From Providencia manganoxydans (GTDB lineage Bacteria > Pseudomonadota > Gammaproteobacteria > Enterobacterales > Enterobacteriaceae): a stretch of DNA of 64,000 nucleotides. The stretch covers positions 3,720,001 to 3,784,000 of the forward strand of contig NZ_CP067099.1 of the NCBI RefSeq assembly GCF_016618195.1, given 5' to 3'. How positions within the stretch are numbered: the first letter of the stretch is position 1; every line of letters begins with the position of its first letter. Both the position numbers and the translations under genes were made by a program. The notes below the pieces were generated by a model, which saw only the letters and a program-made list of their open reading frames with translations, was not told the DNA's origin and did no database searches. Below are positions 27,226-36,148 of this stretch, in pieces.

Positions 27226-27453
27226 ATGAAAGAAGATTGGCATCCTGCAGATATCATTGCGGCAATAAAGAAAAAAGGTTCATCACTCTCCGCAGTATCA
27301 CGCCTTGCTGGATTAAATTCATCCACATTGAGTAATGCTCTTGCTCGCCGTTGGCCTAAAGGCGAAAAAATTATTGCTGACTTCTTAGATTTACAACCCG
27401 CAGATATATGGCCTTCTCGTTATGTTGAAAAACATCACAAGGTAAAAAATTGA
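27226..27453 (+). CDS. Ner/Nlp (SfsB)-family DNA-binding protein
   Basis: A 75-aa helix-turn-helix protein of the Ner/Nlp family (Mu Ner; E. coli SfsB/Nlp). It shows the family signature KEDWHPADIIAAIKKKG (residues 2-18), the HTH SAVSRLAGLNSSTLSNAL, and WPKGEKIIADFL...IWPSRY. The start at 27226 has ATGGAGG upstream and fits the family length. The frame is open 12 codons further upstream. It is divergent from the transporter-regulator array and followed by a terminator, so it may control the array, but no direct evidence is visible. Confidence 0.85.
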   Translation: MKEDWHPADIIAAIKKKGSSLSAVSRLAGLNSSTLSNALARRWPKGEKIIADFLDLQPADIWPSRYVEKHHKVKN

Positions 27454-27489
27454 ATATTGCGATATGCTGAAAACACAATATAAAATCAT

Positions 27490-27530
27490 ACCCAAATCAA
27501 TCAATAATAAATCGTTGATTTGGGTGTTTT
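27490..27530 (+). terminator. Terminator of the Ner-like gene
   Basis: A perfect 11-bp stem (ACCCAAATCAA / TTGATTTGGGT) is followed by GTTTT, 36 bp after the stop codon. Confidence 0.8.
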
Positions 27531-27854
27531 ATTTACAGCAAGCGTCTAATTATATTTAATTATTAGCATTAGGTTAAAAGAAGCTGATCATACGTTTGAT
27601 TCTCTTATCACTATTCTTTAAAGCAATATACAATACTGCTCTCACCGTTCTCCTCCCAATATGCTTGATAAACATTGGCCAAAGCTTACCAGCTAGGAGC
27701 AGCTGATACAGTTCTTAACATTTGCTCTTATCGCTAGCTAAATCATCCGTAGCCGCTAACGATCGTTTTCTATCACAGCAATATGAAAATAGAGATTATT
27801 TATATACCAACATGGATTAATGAGAAAAAGGATCACCACTCGCAGAACAGCCAT
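27531..27854. other. Intergenic stretch with no recognised feature
   Basis: About 320 bp of AT-rich DNA with no credible reading frame, RNA gene or operator that I can see. It ends at a truncated MITE copy, and together with it marks the edge between the array and the sugE neighbourhood. Confidence 0.5.
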
Positions 27855-27957
27855 ATAATTCGAGTTGCAGGTAGGCGACAAGTGAAGATAGACGGGGAGC
27901 GTAGCGTAGTCACTTATACCTTAACAAAAGCCCTACAACTTGAAGTATGACGAGTAT
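27855..27957 (+). repeat. MITE-like repeat, copy D (left end truncated)
   Basis: This copy begins at ATAATTCGAGTTGCAGGTAG, without the outermost ATACTCTA, and runs to the standard right end CTTGAAGTATGACGAGTAT. The interior has the GACGGGGAGC variant shared with copy C and is shortened. Confidence 0.75.
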
Positions 27958-28052
27958 AAATGCAATCAGATTAAAAATAACATGCAAGAAAAGTACTATA
28001 ATAAGTAAAATACAAGGTTTGTATTTCACTTATTATTAGTTATTAGAGGTTG

Positions 28053-28367
28053 CTAACTAGAGAGTTTCAAACCAATTAAGCCAATCACAATGCAGCCGAG
28101 GCTTAACAAACGGAATATATTCGCCGATTCACCAAGGAATATAATCCCTACAATCGCCGTGCCCACAGCACCAATACCAGTCCAAATTGCGTATGCAGTA
28201 CCCGCGGGTAAATCACGCATGGCTGTGGCAAGTAACCCCATACTCGCAATAATCGCGATCGCAGTAATAACACTTGGTGTCAAACGAGTAAAACCATGAG
28301 AGTACTTTAAACCTACTGCCCAAACAATTTCTAATAAACCTGCACACAAAAGGATGATCCAAGCCAC
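28053..28367 (-). CDS. sugE: Guanidinium exporter SugE/Gdx (SMR family)
   Basis: SugE (Gdx) is a four-helix small multidrug resistance protein that exports guanidinium in exchange for protons. The 104-aa product has the family start [20 protein letters not shown], with the essential membrane glutamate near residue 13, and [16 protein letters not shown]. The start codon is GTG with GGAAG about 10 nt upstream. A guanidine-II riboswitch lies just upstream, which supports guanidinium over other substrates. sugE is also found between efp and frd in E. coli. Confidence 0.95.
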   Translation of the reverse strand: MAWIILLCAGLLEIVWAVGLKYSHGFTRLTPSVITAIAIIASMGLLATAMRDLPAGTAYAIWTGIGAVGTAIVGIIFLGESANIFRLLSLGCIVIGLIGLKLSS

Positions 28368-28387
28368 TCTTTTCTTCCATAATAGCC

Positions 28388-28434
28388 GGGGTCGTCCCCA
28401 TTAATTAAAAGCGTCAATATTCAGGTCGTCCTGA
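28388..28434 (-). promoter_or_regulatory. Guanidine-II (mini-ykkC) riboswitch of sugE
   Basis: Read on the minus strand, two small hairpins carry the diagnostic ACGA loops: TCAGG-ACGA-CCTGA (28421-28434) and GGGG-ACGA-CCCC (28388-28399), separated by 21 nt. This is the canonical two-hairpin guanidine-II aptamer. The sugE start follows 20 nt later. The known mechanism is translational: ligand binding frees the ribosome site. Confidence 0.92.
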
Positions 28435-28631
28435 AAACGCATGTGAAACAATATTATAAATATTCGAATTTGCTAGCTCAAGAGATAAAAAAATAACAAA
28501 TTAACCACTATTTACCATAATAATTAACTTATTTTTACTTTATTTTAACTTGAAAGCACCTTTTCTATCGCCGATTGCCTCGTCCAAGAGTAGAGTAGAA
28601 AACTTATAGATGGCAACTATTGAGAAATGGC

Positions 28632-29540
28632 ATGAGTTTCAAAGATATATTACTGGCACTTTGTGTGGTTATTATATGGGGCGTTAACTTTGTTATCATT
28701 AAACTCGGTGTAACAGCACTCCCTCCTCTATTACTTGGCGCGTTACGCTTTTTGTTTGTTGCGTTCCCCGCTATTTTTTTCTTTAAGCGCCCCAAGGTTC
28801 CACTAAAGCTACTACTAATCTATGGGCTAACGATTAGCTTTGGCCAATTTGCTTTCTTATTCTGTGCGATACGCGTTGGTATGCCAGCTGGGATCACATC
28901 TGTTATTCTCCAGTCGCAAGCTTTTTTTACTTTGCTGTTAGGTGCCGTACTCTTAAAAGAGTCCCTGCAAATTACCCATTTTATTGGGATGCTAATTGCT
29001 GTTGCTGGACTCACGATTTTAGCCAAAGGTGCAACAACGGGTGGTTTAGATGATATTCCACTATTAGGCTTGATATTTACATTAATTGCTGGATTTTCAT
29101 GGGCTTGTGGAAATATTACCAATAGAATGATCATGCAAAATCAAGGTAAAGAGAAATGCAGTGCCCTTTCATTAGTTAGCTGGAGCGCATTGATCCCAAT
29201 CATTCCTTTTTTTGTCAGTTCATGGATTTTCGAAGGTGAGCAAGCCATTAGCCAAGGGCTAGCGGGTTTTAATTGGCCTGTTTTTGGTACCATCATTTAC
29301 CTTGCATACCTGTCTACTTTTGTAGGATATGGGTTATGGGGGGTTTTATTGGGCCGTTATGAAGCTTGGAAAGTAGCACCATTTTCATTGCTCGTTCCAT
29401 TATTTGGGTTAAGCAGTAGTGCATTATTCCTTGATGAGCATATTAATAGCATACAAATTGCTGGGCTAACATTAATTATGATGGGACTAATTATTACCTT
29501 ATTTGGGAAAAAGTTAATTCAATACTTAAGAAAAGCCTAA
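28632..29540 (+). CDS. eamA: EamA-like amino-acid metabolite exporter
   Basis: A DMT-superfamily permease with ten helices (two EamA repeats). The start at the ATG of MSFKDILLAL gives 302 aa and aligns with E. coli EamA, the O-acetylserine/cysteine exporter. A TTG 4 codons upstream is possible. Strong matches include VIIWGVNFVIIKLGV, RPKVPLKLLLIYGLTISF, GFSWACGNI and LLGRYEAWKVAPFSLLVP. It is monocistronic with a hairpin after it. Export of O-acetylserine/cysteine is inferred from the close match. Confidence 0.88.
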   Translation: MSFKDILLALCVVIIWGVNFVIIKLGVTALPPLLLGALRFLFVAFPAIFFFKRPKVPLKLLLIYGLTISFGQFAFLFCAIRVGMPAGITSVILQSQAFFTLLLGAVLLKESLQITHFIGMLIAVAGLTILAKGATTGGLDDIPLLGLIFTLIAGFSWACGNITNRMIMQNQGKEKCSALSLVSWSALIPIIPFFVSSWIFEGEQAISQGLAGFNWPVFGTIIYLAYLSTFVGYGLWGVLLGRYEAWKVAPFSLLVPLFGLSSSALFLDEHINSIQIAGLTLIMMGLIITLFGKKLIQYLRKA

Positions 29541-29550
29541 TTCATATATA

Positions 29551-29578
29551 AAAATAGGGGAAATTCCTCCCCCTATTT
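29551..29578 (+). terminator. Hairpin after eamA
   Basis: A 9-bp stem (AAATAGGGG / CCCCTATTT) starts 12 bp after eamA. No T-run follows, so it is a weak terminator call. The next 290 bp are AT-rich and hold only the CRP-like site at 29822. Confidence 0.5.
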
Positions 29579-29821
29579 AGCACGTTAAATACTCTAGCCT
29601 TGATTTCACTATTAGAAAACCAAATTAGTTTATTACTCTAACTTTACTTATTCATTCAGCATTATCAATAAGCATCACCTACCCCTTTAGCTTAAAACAA
29701 AATAAAATCCAGAAAATTTCTATAAATTAGTGATATTAATTGCAGTTATTAAATTTATTTACTTTTACGGGATGGTTTCACGTTTTAGCTATTTTGCCTT
29801 TCTGCTAACTCAAGCTATATG

Positions 29822-29837
29822 TGTCATTAGCATCACA
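29822..29837. promoter_or_regulatory. Candidate CRP site upstream of btsT
   Basis: TGTCATTAGCATCACA matches TGTGA-N6-TCACA at 9 of 10 positions, about 36 bp before the btsT start region. Carbon-starvation and pyruvate transporters of this family are commonly under CRP control. Confidence 0.55.
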
Positions 29838-29872
29838 ATAATTGATAACGGTTTGATTATGAAACGGATGGG

Positions 29873-31972
29873 GTGGCTATGGGTAAACAATTAATTTGGA
29901 TTGTGCTCGCGGTACTTGGCGCTTTTGCGCTCGGTTACATCGCATTAAATCGAGGCGAGCAAATAAATGCGTTATGGATAGTGGTTGCTGCTGTCTGTGT
30001 CTATTTAATCGCTTATCGCTACTATGGGTTGTTTATTGCCAAAAAAGTGCTGCAAGTCGATGAAACACGTATGACTCCATCAATTCGCCACAATGATGGC
30101 TTAGACTATGTACCTACCGATAAAAAAGTCTTATTTGGCCACCATTTTGCCGCGATCGCTGGAGCTGGGCCACTTGTAGGGCCAGTCTTGGCAGCACAAA
30201 TGGGCTACTTACCCGGTATGCTATGGTTACTGGCTGGAGTCGTACTAGCCGGTGCTGTTCAAGATTTTATGGTGCTTTTTGTCTCAACTCGGCGCGATGG
30301 TCGCTCTCTTGGCGAACTCGTTAAAGAAGAGATGGGAAATACGGCGGGAATTTTAGCACTTATCGCCTGTTTTATGATTATGGTGATCATCCTTGCGGTA
30401 CTTGCGATGATCGTAGTAAAAGCCTTAACTCATAGCCCTTGGGGTACTTATACCGTTGCCTTCACCATCCCTCTCGCCATTTTTATGGGAATTTACACCC
30501 GCTATATCCGCCCAGGCCGAATTGGTGAAGTTTCAATTATTGGCCTAATATTTCTGGTTTTTGCGATCATCTCTGGAGGCTGGGTCGCTGAAAGTGAAAC
30601 GTGGGCACCTTATTTTGATTATACAGGCGTACAATTAACGTGGATGTTGGTTGGCTATGGTTTTATCGCAGCGGTCTTGCCAGTTTGGTTGTTATTGGCA
30701 CCGCGTGACTACCTCTCAACATTCTTAAAAATTGGTACCATTATCGGTCTCGCAATCGGTATTCTCATTTTAAATCCAAATCTGCAAATGCCATCACTAA
30801 CTAAGTTTATTGATGGTACTGGTCCTGTTTGGGCTGGTGATTTGTTCCCATTCTTATTTATTACTATTGCTTGTGGCGCAGTATCCGGTTTCCACGCACT
30901 GATTGCATCGGGCACCACCCCTAAAATGTTGGCTAACGAAAACCAAGCATGTTTTATCGGCTATGGTGGAATGTTAATGGAGTCTTTTGTTGCTATCATG
31001 GCGCTGGTTGCAGCTTGTGTGATTGACCCAGGTGTTTATTTTGCCATGAACAGCCCATTAGCCATGCTAGCGCCAGCCGGAACAGAAGACGTAGTCTCGT
31101 CAGCTGCGCAAGTTGTCAGTAGCTGGGGCTTCCACATCACACCTGATCAGCTCACTAATATTGCCAACGAAGTCGGAGAGAAAAGTATCATCTCTCGTGC
31201 AGGGGGTGCGCCAACACTCGCTGTAGGTATGGCCTATATTCTTCATGGTGCCCTTGGTGGGTTAATGAATGTTTCTTTCTGGTACCACTTTGCTATCTTG
31301 TTCGAGGCATTATTTATTTTGACTGCGGTAGATGCAGGAACACGAGCCGCACGCTTTATGTTACAAGATTTATTAGGCGTAATCTCTCCTTCCTTGAAAC
31401 GTACAGATTCATTACCTGCAAACCTTATCGCAACGGCATTGTGCGTCCTAGCTTGGGGCTACTTCTTGCATCAAGGGGTTGTCGATCCACTCGGTGGTAT
31501 CAACACGCTATGGCCTCTGTTCGGTATTGCCAACCAAATGCTTGCGGGTATGGCTCTGATGCTTTGCGCAGTGGTTCTGTTCAAGATGAAGCGTCAGAGA
31601 TACGCTTGGGTTGCTTTAGTCCCCACCGCATGGCTACTGATATGTACTATGACTGCTGGATGGGAGAAAACCTTCAGTGAAGATGCTCGTGTTGGTTTCT
31701 TAGCTGTTGCCAATAAATTCCAAGCAATGATTGATAGTGGTAATATTCCATCTCAATATACCGAGTCACAGCTAGTACAATTGATTTTTAATAACCGTTT
31801 AGATGCTGGGCTAACTATTTTCTTTATGATTGTTGTAGTGCTACTCGCACTATTCTCAATCCGTACGGCTTTGAAGGCATTAAACACCTCTGAGCCTAGC
31901 GCCAATGAAGTCCCCTATGAGCCTATGCCTGCTAACTATAAAGAAATTGTAGCAAATACACGACACCACTAG
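29873..31972 (+). CDS. btsT: BtsT/CstA-family pyruvate transporter
   Basis: A CstA-family permease of about 16 hydrophobic segments. In E. coli, BtsT (YjiY) is a pyruvate/H+ symporter and CstA a peptide/pyruvate transporter. The 699-aa product reads closer to BtsT: RRGEHISALWIVVA of E. coli corresponds here to RGEQINALWIVVAAV, followed by KKVLFGHHFAAIAGAGPLVG, GAVQDFMVLF and SGTTPKMLANE. A yjiX-like gene follows directly, as in E. coli btsT-yjiX. The start may be GTG 29873 or ATG 29879. CGGATGGGG lies upstream. Confidence 0.9.
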   Translation: MAMGKQLIWIVLAVLGAFALGYIALNRGEQINALWIVVAAVCVYLIAYRYYGLFIAKKVLQVDETRMTPSIRHNDGLDYVPTDKKVLFGHHFAAIAGAGPLVGPVLAAQMGYLPGMLWLLAGVVLAGAVQDFMVLFVSTRRDGRSLGELVKEEMGNTAGILALIACFMIMVIILAVLAMIVVKALTHSPWGTYTVAFTIPLAIFMGIYTRYIRPGRIGEVSIIGLIFLVFAIISGGWVAESETWAPYFDYTGVQLTWMLVGYGFIAAVLPVWLLLAPRDYLSTFLKIGTIIGLAIGILILNPNLQMPSLTKFIDGTGPVWAGDLFPFLFITIACGAVSGFHALIASGTTPKMLANENQACFIGYGGMLMESFVAIMALVAACVIDPGVYFAMNSPLAMLAPAGTEDVVSSAAQVVSSWGFHITPDQLTNIANEVGEKSIISRAGGAPTLAVGMAYILHGALGGLMNVSFWYHFAILFEALFILTAVDAGTRAARFMLQDLLGVISPSLKRTDSLPANLIATALCVLAWGYFLHQGVVDPLGGINTLWPLFGIANQMLAGMALMLCAVVLFKMKRQRYAWVALVPTAWLLICTMTAGWEKTFSEDARVGFLAVANKFQAMIDSGNIPSQYTESQLVQLIFNNRLDAGLTIFFMIVVVLLALFSIRTALKALNTSEPSANEVPYEPMPANYKEIVANTRHH

Positions 31973-31998
31973 TTGATTTGACTAGTTAGGAGGTAAAT

Positions 31999-32196
31999 AT
32001 GTTTGGTTCACTTGGTAATGCAGCTCGCTACTTAGGGCAAGCTGCAAAAATGATGATTGGTGTGCCTGACTATGATAATTATGTTGCACATATGCAGCTT
32101 AATCATCCAGATCAGACACCGATGACCTATGAAGAGTTCTTTAAAGATCGCCAAGATGCTCGTTATGGCGGCAAAGGTGGTTTTAAGTGCTGCTGA
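31999..32196 (+). CDS. yjiX: YbdD/YjiX family protein
   Basis: A 65-aa protein of the YbdD/YjiX family, which is co-conserved with CstA/BtsT transporters and needed for their activity in some reports. It starts [20 protein letters not shown] and ends GGKGGFKCC, both family hallmarks, with [14 protein letters not shown] in between. It lies 26 bp after btsT with AGGAGG upstream and is followed by a terminator, so btsT-yjiX is a two-gene operon. Confidence 0.93.
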   Translation: MFGSLGNAARYLGQAAKMMIGVPDYDNYVAHMQLNHPDQTPMTYEEFFKDRQDARYGGKGGFKCC

Positions 32197-32238
32197 GTTA
32201 ATACCAATTTAAGTACAAAAAACTGTTATGTTTGAAAT

Positions 32239-32278
32239 GGCCCTCAGTGGTTGGATAACCAATACTGGGGGTCTTTTT
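32239..32278 (+). terminator. Terminator of btsT-yjiX
   Basis: A stem (GGCCCTCAGT / ACTGGGGGTC, one wobble) with a 15-nt loop is followed by five T, 43 bp after yjiX. Confidence 0.8.
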
Positions 32279-32511
32279 ATAGCAAAATATAATCACAATT
32301 TAAAAATGACGATCACAAGCAAATCCTTCCATCACTGCATGTGATTACCATCAACACTCTTAGGTAATTCTTGTTTTCACGATCACCTATTTTCTTCAGT
32401 TAATGGCGCTATTTGGGATCGTGATGATCAAAACTCCTCGGAAGCACTACCGTTATCTAGGGCGTTTTTAGCTTATTTATCCCTTCGCCATCAGCCAATT
32501 CCATTCATCAG

Positions 32512-32683
32512 CTGTACTACAAAGCCGTAGAAAATACACACGCTAATTTTTAGCTAATAAAGCATTTTTAGTATTTTTGCGCGAGTTTTGTTTCTTTTGT
32601 GATCATGATCGTAGTGCAATAATTACAAATTGTACTACAATCATGAAAAATGATGAAGAATAATAAGTATATTGGTACTACAA
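32512..32683. promoter_or_regulatory. Putative DgoR operator cluster upstream of dgoR
   Basis: The motif TTGTACTACAA, itself a palindrome with one central base, occurs at 32630-32640. Close variants are at 32512-32522 (CTGTACTACAA), in reverse at 32611-32619 (GTAGTGCAA), and at 32673-32683 (TTGGTACTACAA). The 32611 and 32630 copies form an inverted repeat with 10-bp arms. FadR-type GntR repressors such as DgoR bind such sites. The rest of the 550-bp gap before it (32279-32510) shows no gene. Assignment to DgoR is inference from position. Confidence 0.55.
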
Positions 32684-32748
32684 AATTGAAGAAGAATTCA
32701 GCGTAAATGGTAAAGTAGAGCAGTACATATAACGCATAAGGACGACAT

Positions 32749-33438
32749 ATGACTCTCAACAAAACTGATCGCATCGTGATTACGCTAGGGAAACAAATTA
32801 TCAGCGGTAAGTACGTGCCAGGTTCAGCATTACCCGCAGAAGCTGATTTATGTGAGGAATTTGAAACCTCACGCAACATTATTCGCGAAGTATTTCGCTC
32901 GCTGCTTGCGAAGCGACTAATCACCATCAAACGGTACTCTGGGGCATACGTTGCCTTAAGAAACCAATGGAATTACTTAGATACAGATGTTTTGCAATGG
33001 GTACTCGAACACGACTATGACCCACGGCTTATTACTGCCATGAGTGAAGTGAGGAATTTAGTTGAGCCAGCCATAGCGCGTTGGGCCGCTCAAAGGGCAA
33101 CCTCAAGCGATTTAGCTGAAATTGAATCAGCGCTCAATGACATGATTGCCAACAATCAAAACAGAGAAGCTTTTAACGAAGCGGATATTCGCTATCACGA
33201 AGCGGTTTTGAAGTCGGTCGATAACCCAGTTTTACAACAGCTCAATGTTGCGATCAGTTCACTTCAACGAGCGGTATTTGAACGGACTTGGCGAGGTGAT
33301 GAAGGCAACATGCCAAAAACTCTCCAAGAACATAAAGCGCTGTTTGATGCAATTCGGCATCAAGACAGTGATGCGGCAGAGCAAGCGGCATTGACGATGA
33401 TCGCAAGCTCAACACAAAGGCTAAAGGAAATCACATGA
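32749..33438 (+). CDS. dgoR: Galactonate operon repressor DgoR (GntR/FCD family)
   Basis: DgoR is a FadR-subfamily GntR repressor that responds to D-galactonate. The 229-aa product equals the E. coli length and is very similar to it. The winged-helix domain (residues 1-70) contains LGKQIISGKYVPGSALPAE and TSRNIIREVFRSL. The FCD effector domain (about 90-225) contains the metal-binding pattern EADIRYHEAVLKSV. AAGGACG lies upstream. The stop overlaps the dgoK start by 4 bp (ATGA), so the regulator is the first gene of its own operon, as in E. coli. Confidence 0.96.
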   Translation: MTLNKTDRIVITLGKQIISGKYVPGSALPAEADLCEEFETSRNIIREVFRSLLAKRLITIKRYSGAYVALRNQWNYLDTDVLQWVLEHDYDPRLITAMSEVRNLVEPAIARWAAQRATSSDLAEIESALNDMIANNQNREAFNEADIRYHEAVLKSVDNPVLQQLNVAISSLQRAVFERTWRGDEGNMPKTLQEHKALFDAIRHQDSDAAEQAALTMIASSTQRLKEIT

Positions 33439-34310
33439 CAGCTCGCTACATCGTAATTGACTGGGGATCGACTAATCTACGTGCTTGGCTTTATCAAGAT
33501 GACAAATGTCTAGCAAGTAAACAATCAGAAGCAGGTATTACGCGTCTGAATGGGAAATCTCCTCAAACGGTGTTAGCAGAAATGATAGGAAGTTGGCGAA
33601 ATAGTGCCACCCCTGTAATTATGGCGGGAATGGTTGGGAGTAATGTAGGTTGGAAAGTTGCTCCTTATTTATCTGTTCCCACTCATTTCACTGCAATTGG
33701 AGAGCAATTAACCTCTGTTAGCGACAATATTTGGATCATTCCTGGCTTATGTGTTTCTCGTGAAGATAATCACAACGTAATGCGAGGAGAAGAAACTCAA
33801 TTACTTGGCGCGCATGCACTCTCTCCATCTTCTGTCTATGTGATGCCTGGTACTCACTGTAAATGGGTTCAGGCTGACCGTGAGCAAATCCTTGATTTTC
33901 GAACCGTCATAACGGGTGAATTACATTATTTGCTACTGCACCATTCGTTAGTAGGGGCTGGTCTGCCAGAGCAACAACGCTGTGCTGATGCTTTTACTAC
34001 GGGATTGGAGCAAGGTCTTTCTACGCCTTTAATTTTGCCGCAGCTCTTTGAAGTGCGTGCTTCTCATCTATTAGGAACTTTACCGCGAGAGCACGTGAGC
34101 GAATTTTTATCTGGTCTGCTAATTGGTGCTGAAGTGATGTCAATGAGCCAACACTTTGATGATAAGCAGATCACTATCGTGGCTGGAGATGCGCTATCAA
34201 ACCGCTACCAACAGGCATTCGGTGCAATAGGACGCAAATCTTCAGTCATTTCTGGAGAGACGGCATTTTTAACAGGTATAAGGAGCATTGCTCATGCAGT
34301 GGCAAACTAA
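33435..34310 (+). CDS. dgoK: 2-dehydro-3-deoxygalactonokinase DgoK
   Basis: DgoK phosphorylates 2-dehydro-3-deoxy-D-galactonate on C6 in the De Ley-Doudoroff pathway. The 291-aa product (E. coli 292) has the sugar-kinase phosphate-1 motif IDWGSTNLRAWL near the N-terminus, MAGMVGSNVGWK, and PGTHCKW as the nucleotide-binding region. It overlaps dgoR by 4 bp and dgoA by 23 bp, typical of tight translational coupling. Confidence 0.95.
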   Translation: MTARYIVIDWGSTNLRAWLYQDDKCLASKQSEAGITRLNGKSPQTVLAEMIGSWRNSATPVIMAGMVGSNVGWKVAPYLSVPTHFTAIGEQLTSVSDNIWIIPGLCVSREDNHNVMRGEETQLLGAHALSPSSVYVMPGTHCKWVQADREQILDFRTVITGELHYLLLHHSLVGAGLPEQQRCADAFTTGLEQGLSTPLILPQLFEVRASHLLGTLPREHVSEFLSGLLIGAEVMSMSQHFDDKQITIVAGDALSNRYQQAFGAIGRKSSVISGETAFLTGIRSIAHAVAN

Positions 34311-34911
34311 TCTTCCCCTTATAGCCATCTTGCGAGGTATTCCCCCAAAAGATGCTATAGCACATGTCGGTGCCATTATTGAGGCAGATTTTGATGCAAT
34401 TGAAATTCCGCTGAATTCCCCCGAATGGGAAAAAAGTATTCCTGCCATTTTAGACGCTTATGGTGATAAGGCTCTTATTGGGGCAGGAACAGTACTTAAA
34501 CCTGAGCAAGTCAATCAGCTTGCTGATATGGGTTGTAAGCTAATCGTTACGCCAAATATACAGCCAGAGGTGATCCGTAGGGCTGTCAGTTTCGGTATGA
34601 CAGTGTGTCCTGGATGCGCTACAGCAACGGAGGCTTTCACTGCACTTGATGCAGGTGCCCAGTCTTTAAAAATATTTCCATCTTCAACCTTCGGGCCAAC
34701 ATACATCAAAGCACTAAAAGCAGTACTTCCACCAGATATTCCTATTTTTGCTGTTGGCGGTGTCACACCTGAAAACTTAAAGCAATGGATAGAGGCAGGC
34801 TGTACGGGTGCTGGATTAGGTAGTGATCTTTATCGTGCTAATCAATCCATTGAGCGCACGGCAACACAGGCAGCAGCATTTGTTAAGGCGTATCGAGAGG
34901 CAGTGGAATGA
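34288..34911 (+). CDS. dgoA: 2-dehydro-3-deoxy-6-phosphogalactonate aldolase DgoA
   Basis: DgoA splits 2-dehydro-3-deoxy-6-phosphogalactonate into pyruvate and glyceraldehyde-3-phosphate. It is a class I KDPG-family aldolase. The 207-aa TIM-barrel product has [13 protein letters not shown], the acid-base glutamate region [23 protein letters not shown], and the Schiff-base lysine in [12 protein letters not shown]. It overlaps dgoK by 23 bp and dgoD by 4 bp (ATGA). Here it is a separate gene, as now recognised in E. coli. Confidence 0.95.
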   Translation: MLMQWQTNLPLIAILRGIPPKDAIAHVGAIIEADFDAIEIPLNSPEWEKSIPAILDAYGDKALIGAGTVLKPEQVNQLADMGCKLIVTPNIQPEVIRRAVSFGMTVCPGCATATEAFTALDAGAQSLKIFPSSTFGPTYIKALKAVLPPDIPIFAVGGVTPENLKQWIEAGCTGAGLGSDLYRANQSIERTATQAAAFVKAYREAVE

Positions 34912-36056
34912 AGATCACAAAACTTACTACATATCGTTTGCCCCCGCGTTGGATGTTTCTAAAAATTGAAACTGATGAAGGTATTGTTGGTTGGGGAGAA
35001 CCTATTATTGAAGGCCGAGCACGTACAGTCGAAGCCGCAGTCCATGAGCTAAGTGACTACTTAATTGGTCAAGATCCTGCTCGTATTAATGATTTATGGC
35101 AAGTCATGTACCGCGCAGGCTTCTATCGCGGAGGCCCTATTATGATGAGTGCCATTGCAGGTATTGACCAAGCTCTGTGGGATATTAAAGGCAAAGTATT
35201 GAATGCACCTGTTTGGCAGCTTATGGGGGGCTTAGTACGCGATAAAATCAAAGCTTACAGCTGGGTGGGTGGAGATAGACCCGCGGAAGTCATTGATGGA
35301 ATAAAAAAATTACGAAACATTGGTTTTGATACTTTCAAACTCAATGGCTGCGAAGAAATGGGATTAATTGATAGTCACCATAAAATCGATGCGGCTGTCG
35401 CCACTGTGGCACAAATACGTGAAGCATTTGGTCATGATATTGAATTTGGGCTTGATTTCCATGGGCGAGTCAGTGCGCCAATGGCAAAAGTCTTAATTAG
35501 TGAGTTAGAACAATACCGTCCTTTATTTATTGAAGAGCCCGTATTAGCCGAGCAAGCGGAATATTACCCACGATTAGCCGCACAAACTTCGATTCCATTG
35601 GCAGCAGGCGAACGCATGTACTCACGCTTTGATTTTAAACGCGTGCTAGATGCAGGTGGCTTAGCGATTTTGCAACCAGATTTATCACATGCTGGCGGCA
35701 TAACTGAATGCTATAAAATTGCAGGTATGGCAGAAGCTTATGATGTCGCATTAGCGCCACATTGCCCTTTAGGCCCAATCGCTTTAGCGGCTTGTTTGCA
35801 CATTGATTTTGTATCGCGCAATGCGATATTTCAAGAGCAAAGCATGGGAATCCATTATAACCAAGGTGCAGAGTTACTTGATTTTGTTAAAAATAAAGAC
35901 GATTTCAACATGCAAGGTGGTTTCTTTATGCCATTAATGAAACCAGGCCTTGGCGTGGAGATTGATGAAGAAAAAGTGATTGAACTCAGTAAACAAGCCC
36001 CTGACTGGCGTAATCCTGTCTGGCGCCTCGAAGATGGTGTTATTGCCGAGTGGTAA
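34908..36056 (+). CDS. dgoD: D-galactonate dehydratase DgoD
   Basis: DgoD dehydrates D-galactonate to 2-dehydro-3-deoxy-D-galactonate. It belongs to the enolase superfamily (mandelate racemase group). The 382-aa product matches the E. coli length. It shows [18 protein letters not shown] at the N-terminal cap, [14 protein letters not shown] with the metal-binding aspartate and catalytic histidine (about residues 183-185), the metal ligands in EEPVLAEQ and [12 protein letters not shown], and the second histidine in [10 protein letters not shown]. The start overlaps dgoA by 4 bp. Confidence 0.96.
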   Translation: MKITKLTTYRLPPRWMFLKIETDEGIVGWGEPIIEGRARTVEAAVHELSDYLIGQDPARINDLWQVMYRAGFYRGGPIMMSAIAGIDQALWDIKGKVLNAPVWQLMGGLVRDKIKAYSWVGGDRPAEVIDGIKKLRNIGFDTFKLNGCEEMGLIDSHHKIDAAVATVAQIREAFGHDIEFGLDFHGRVSAPMAKVLISELEQYRPLFIEEPVLAEQAEYYPRLAAQTSIPLAAGERMYSRFDFKRVLDAGGLAILQPDLSHAGGITECYKIAGMAEAYDVALAPHCPLGPIALAACLHIDFVSRNAIFQEQSMGIHYNQGAELLDFVKNKDDFNMQGGFFMPLMKPGLGVEIDEEKVIELSKQAPDWRNPVWRLEDGVIAEW

Positions 36057-36148
36057 CAATTGAATTAATTCATTGAGTTATCAATATTAATCTTGTCTTC
36101 GTCAGGTGTTTTTCTCCTTTCGAAGGTAGACTCATGAGGTACTAATTT

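Noticed and set aside
32568-32930. 120-aa minus-strand frame over the dgoR promoter
   Set aside because: It overlaps the dgoR coding start and the operator repeats. Its composition is that of a reverse-strand shadow.
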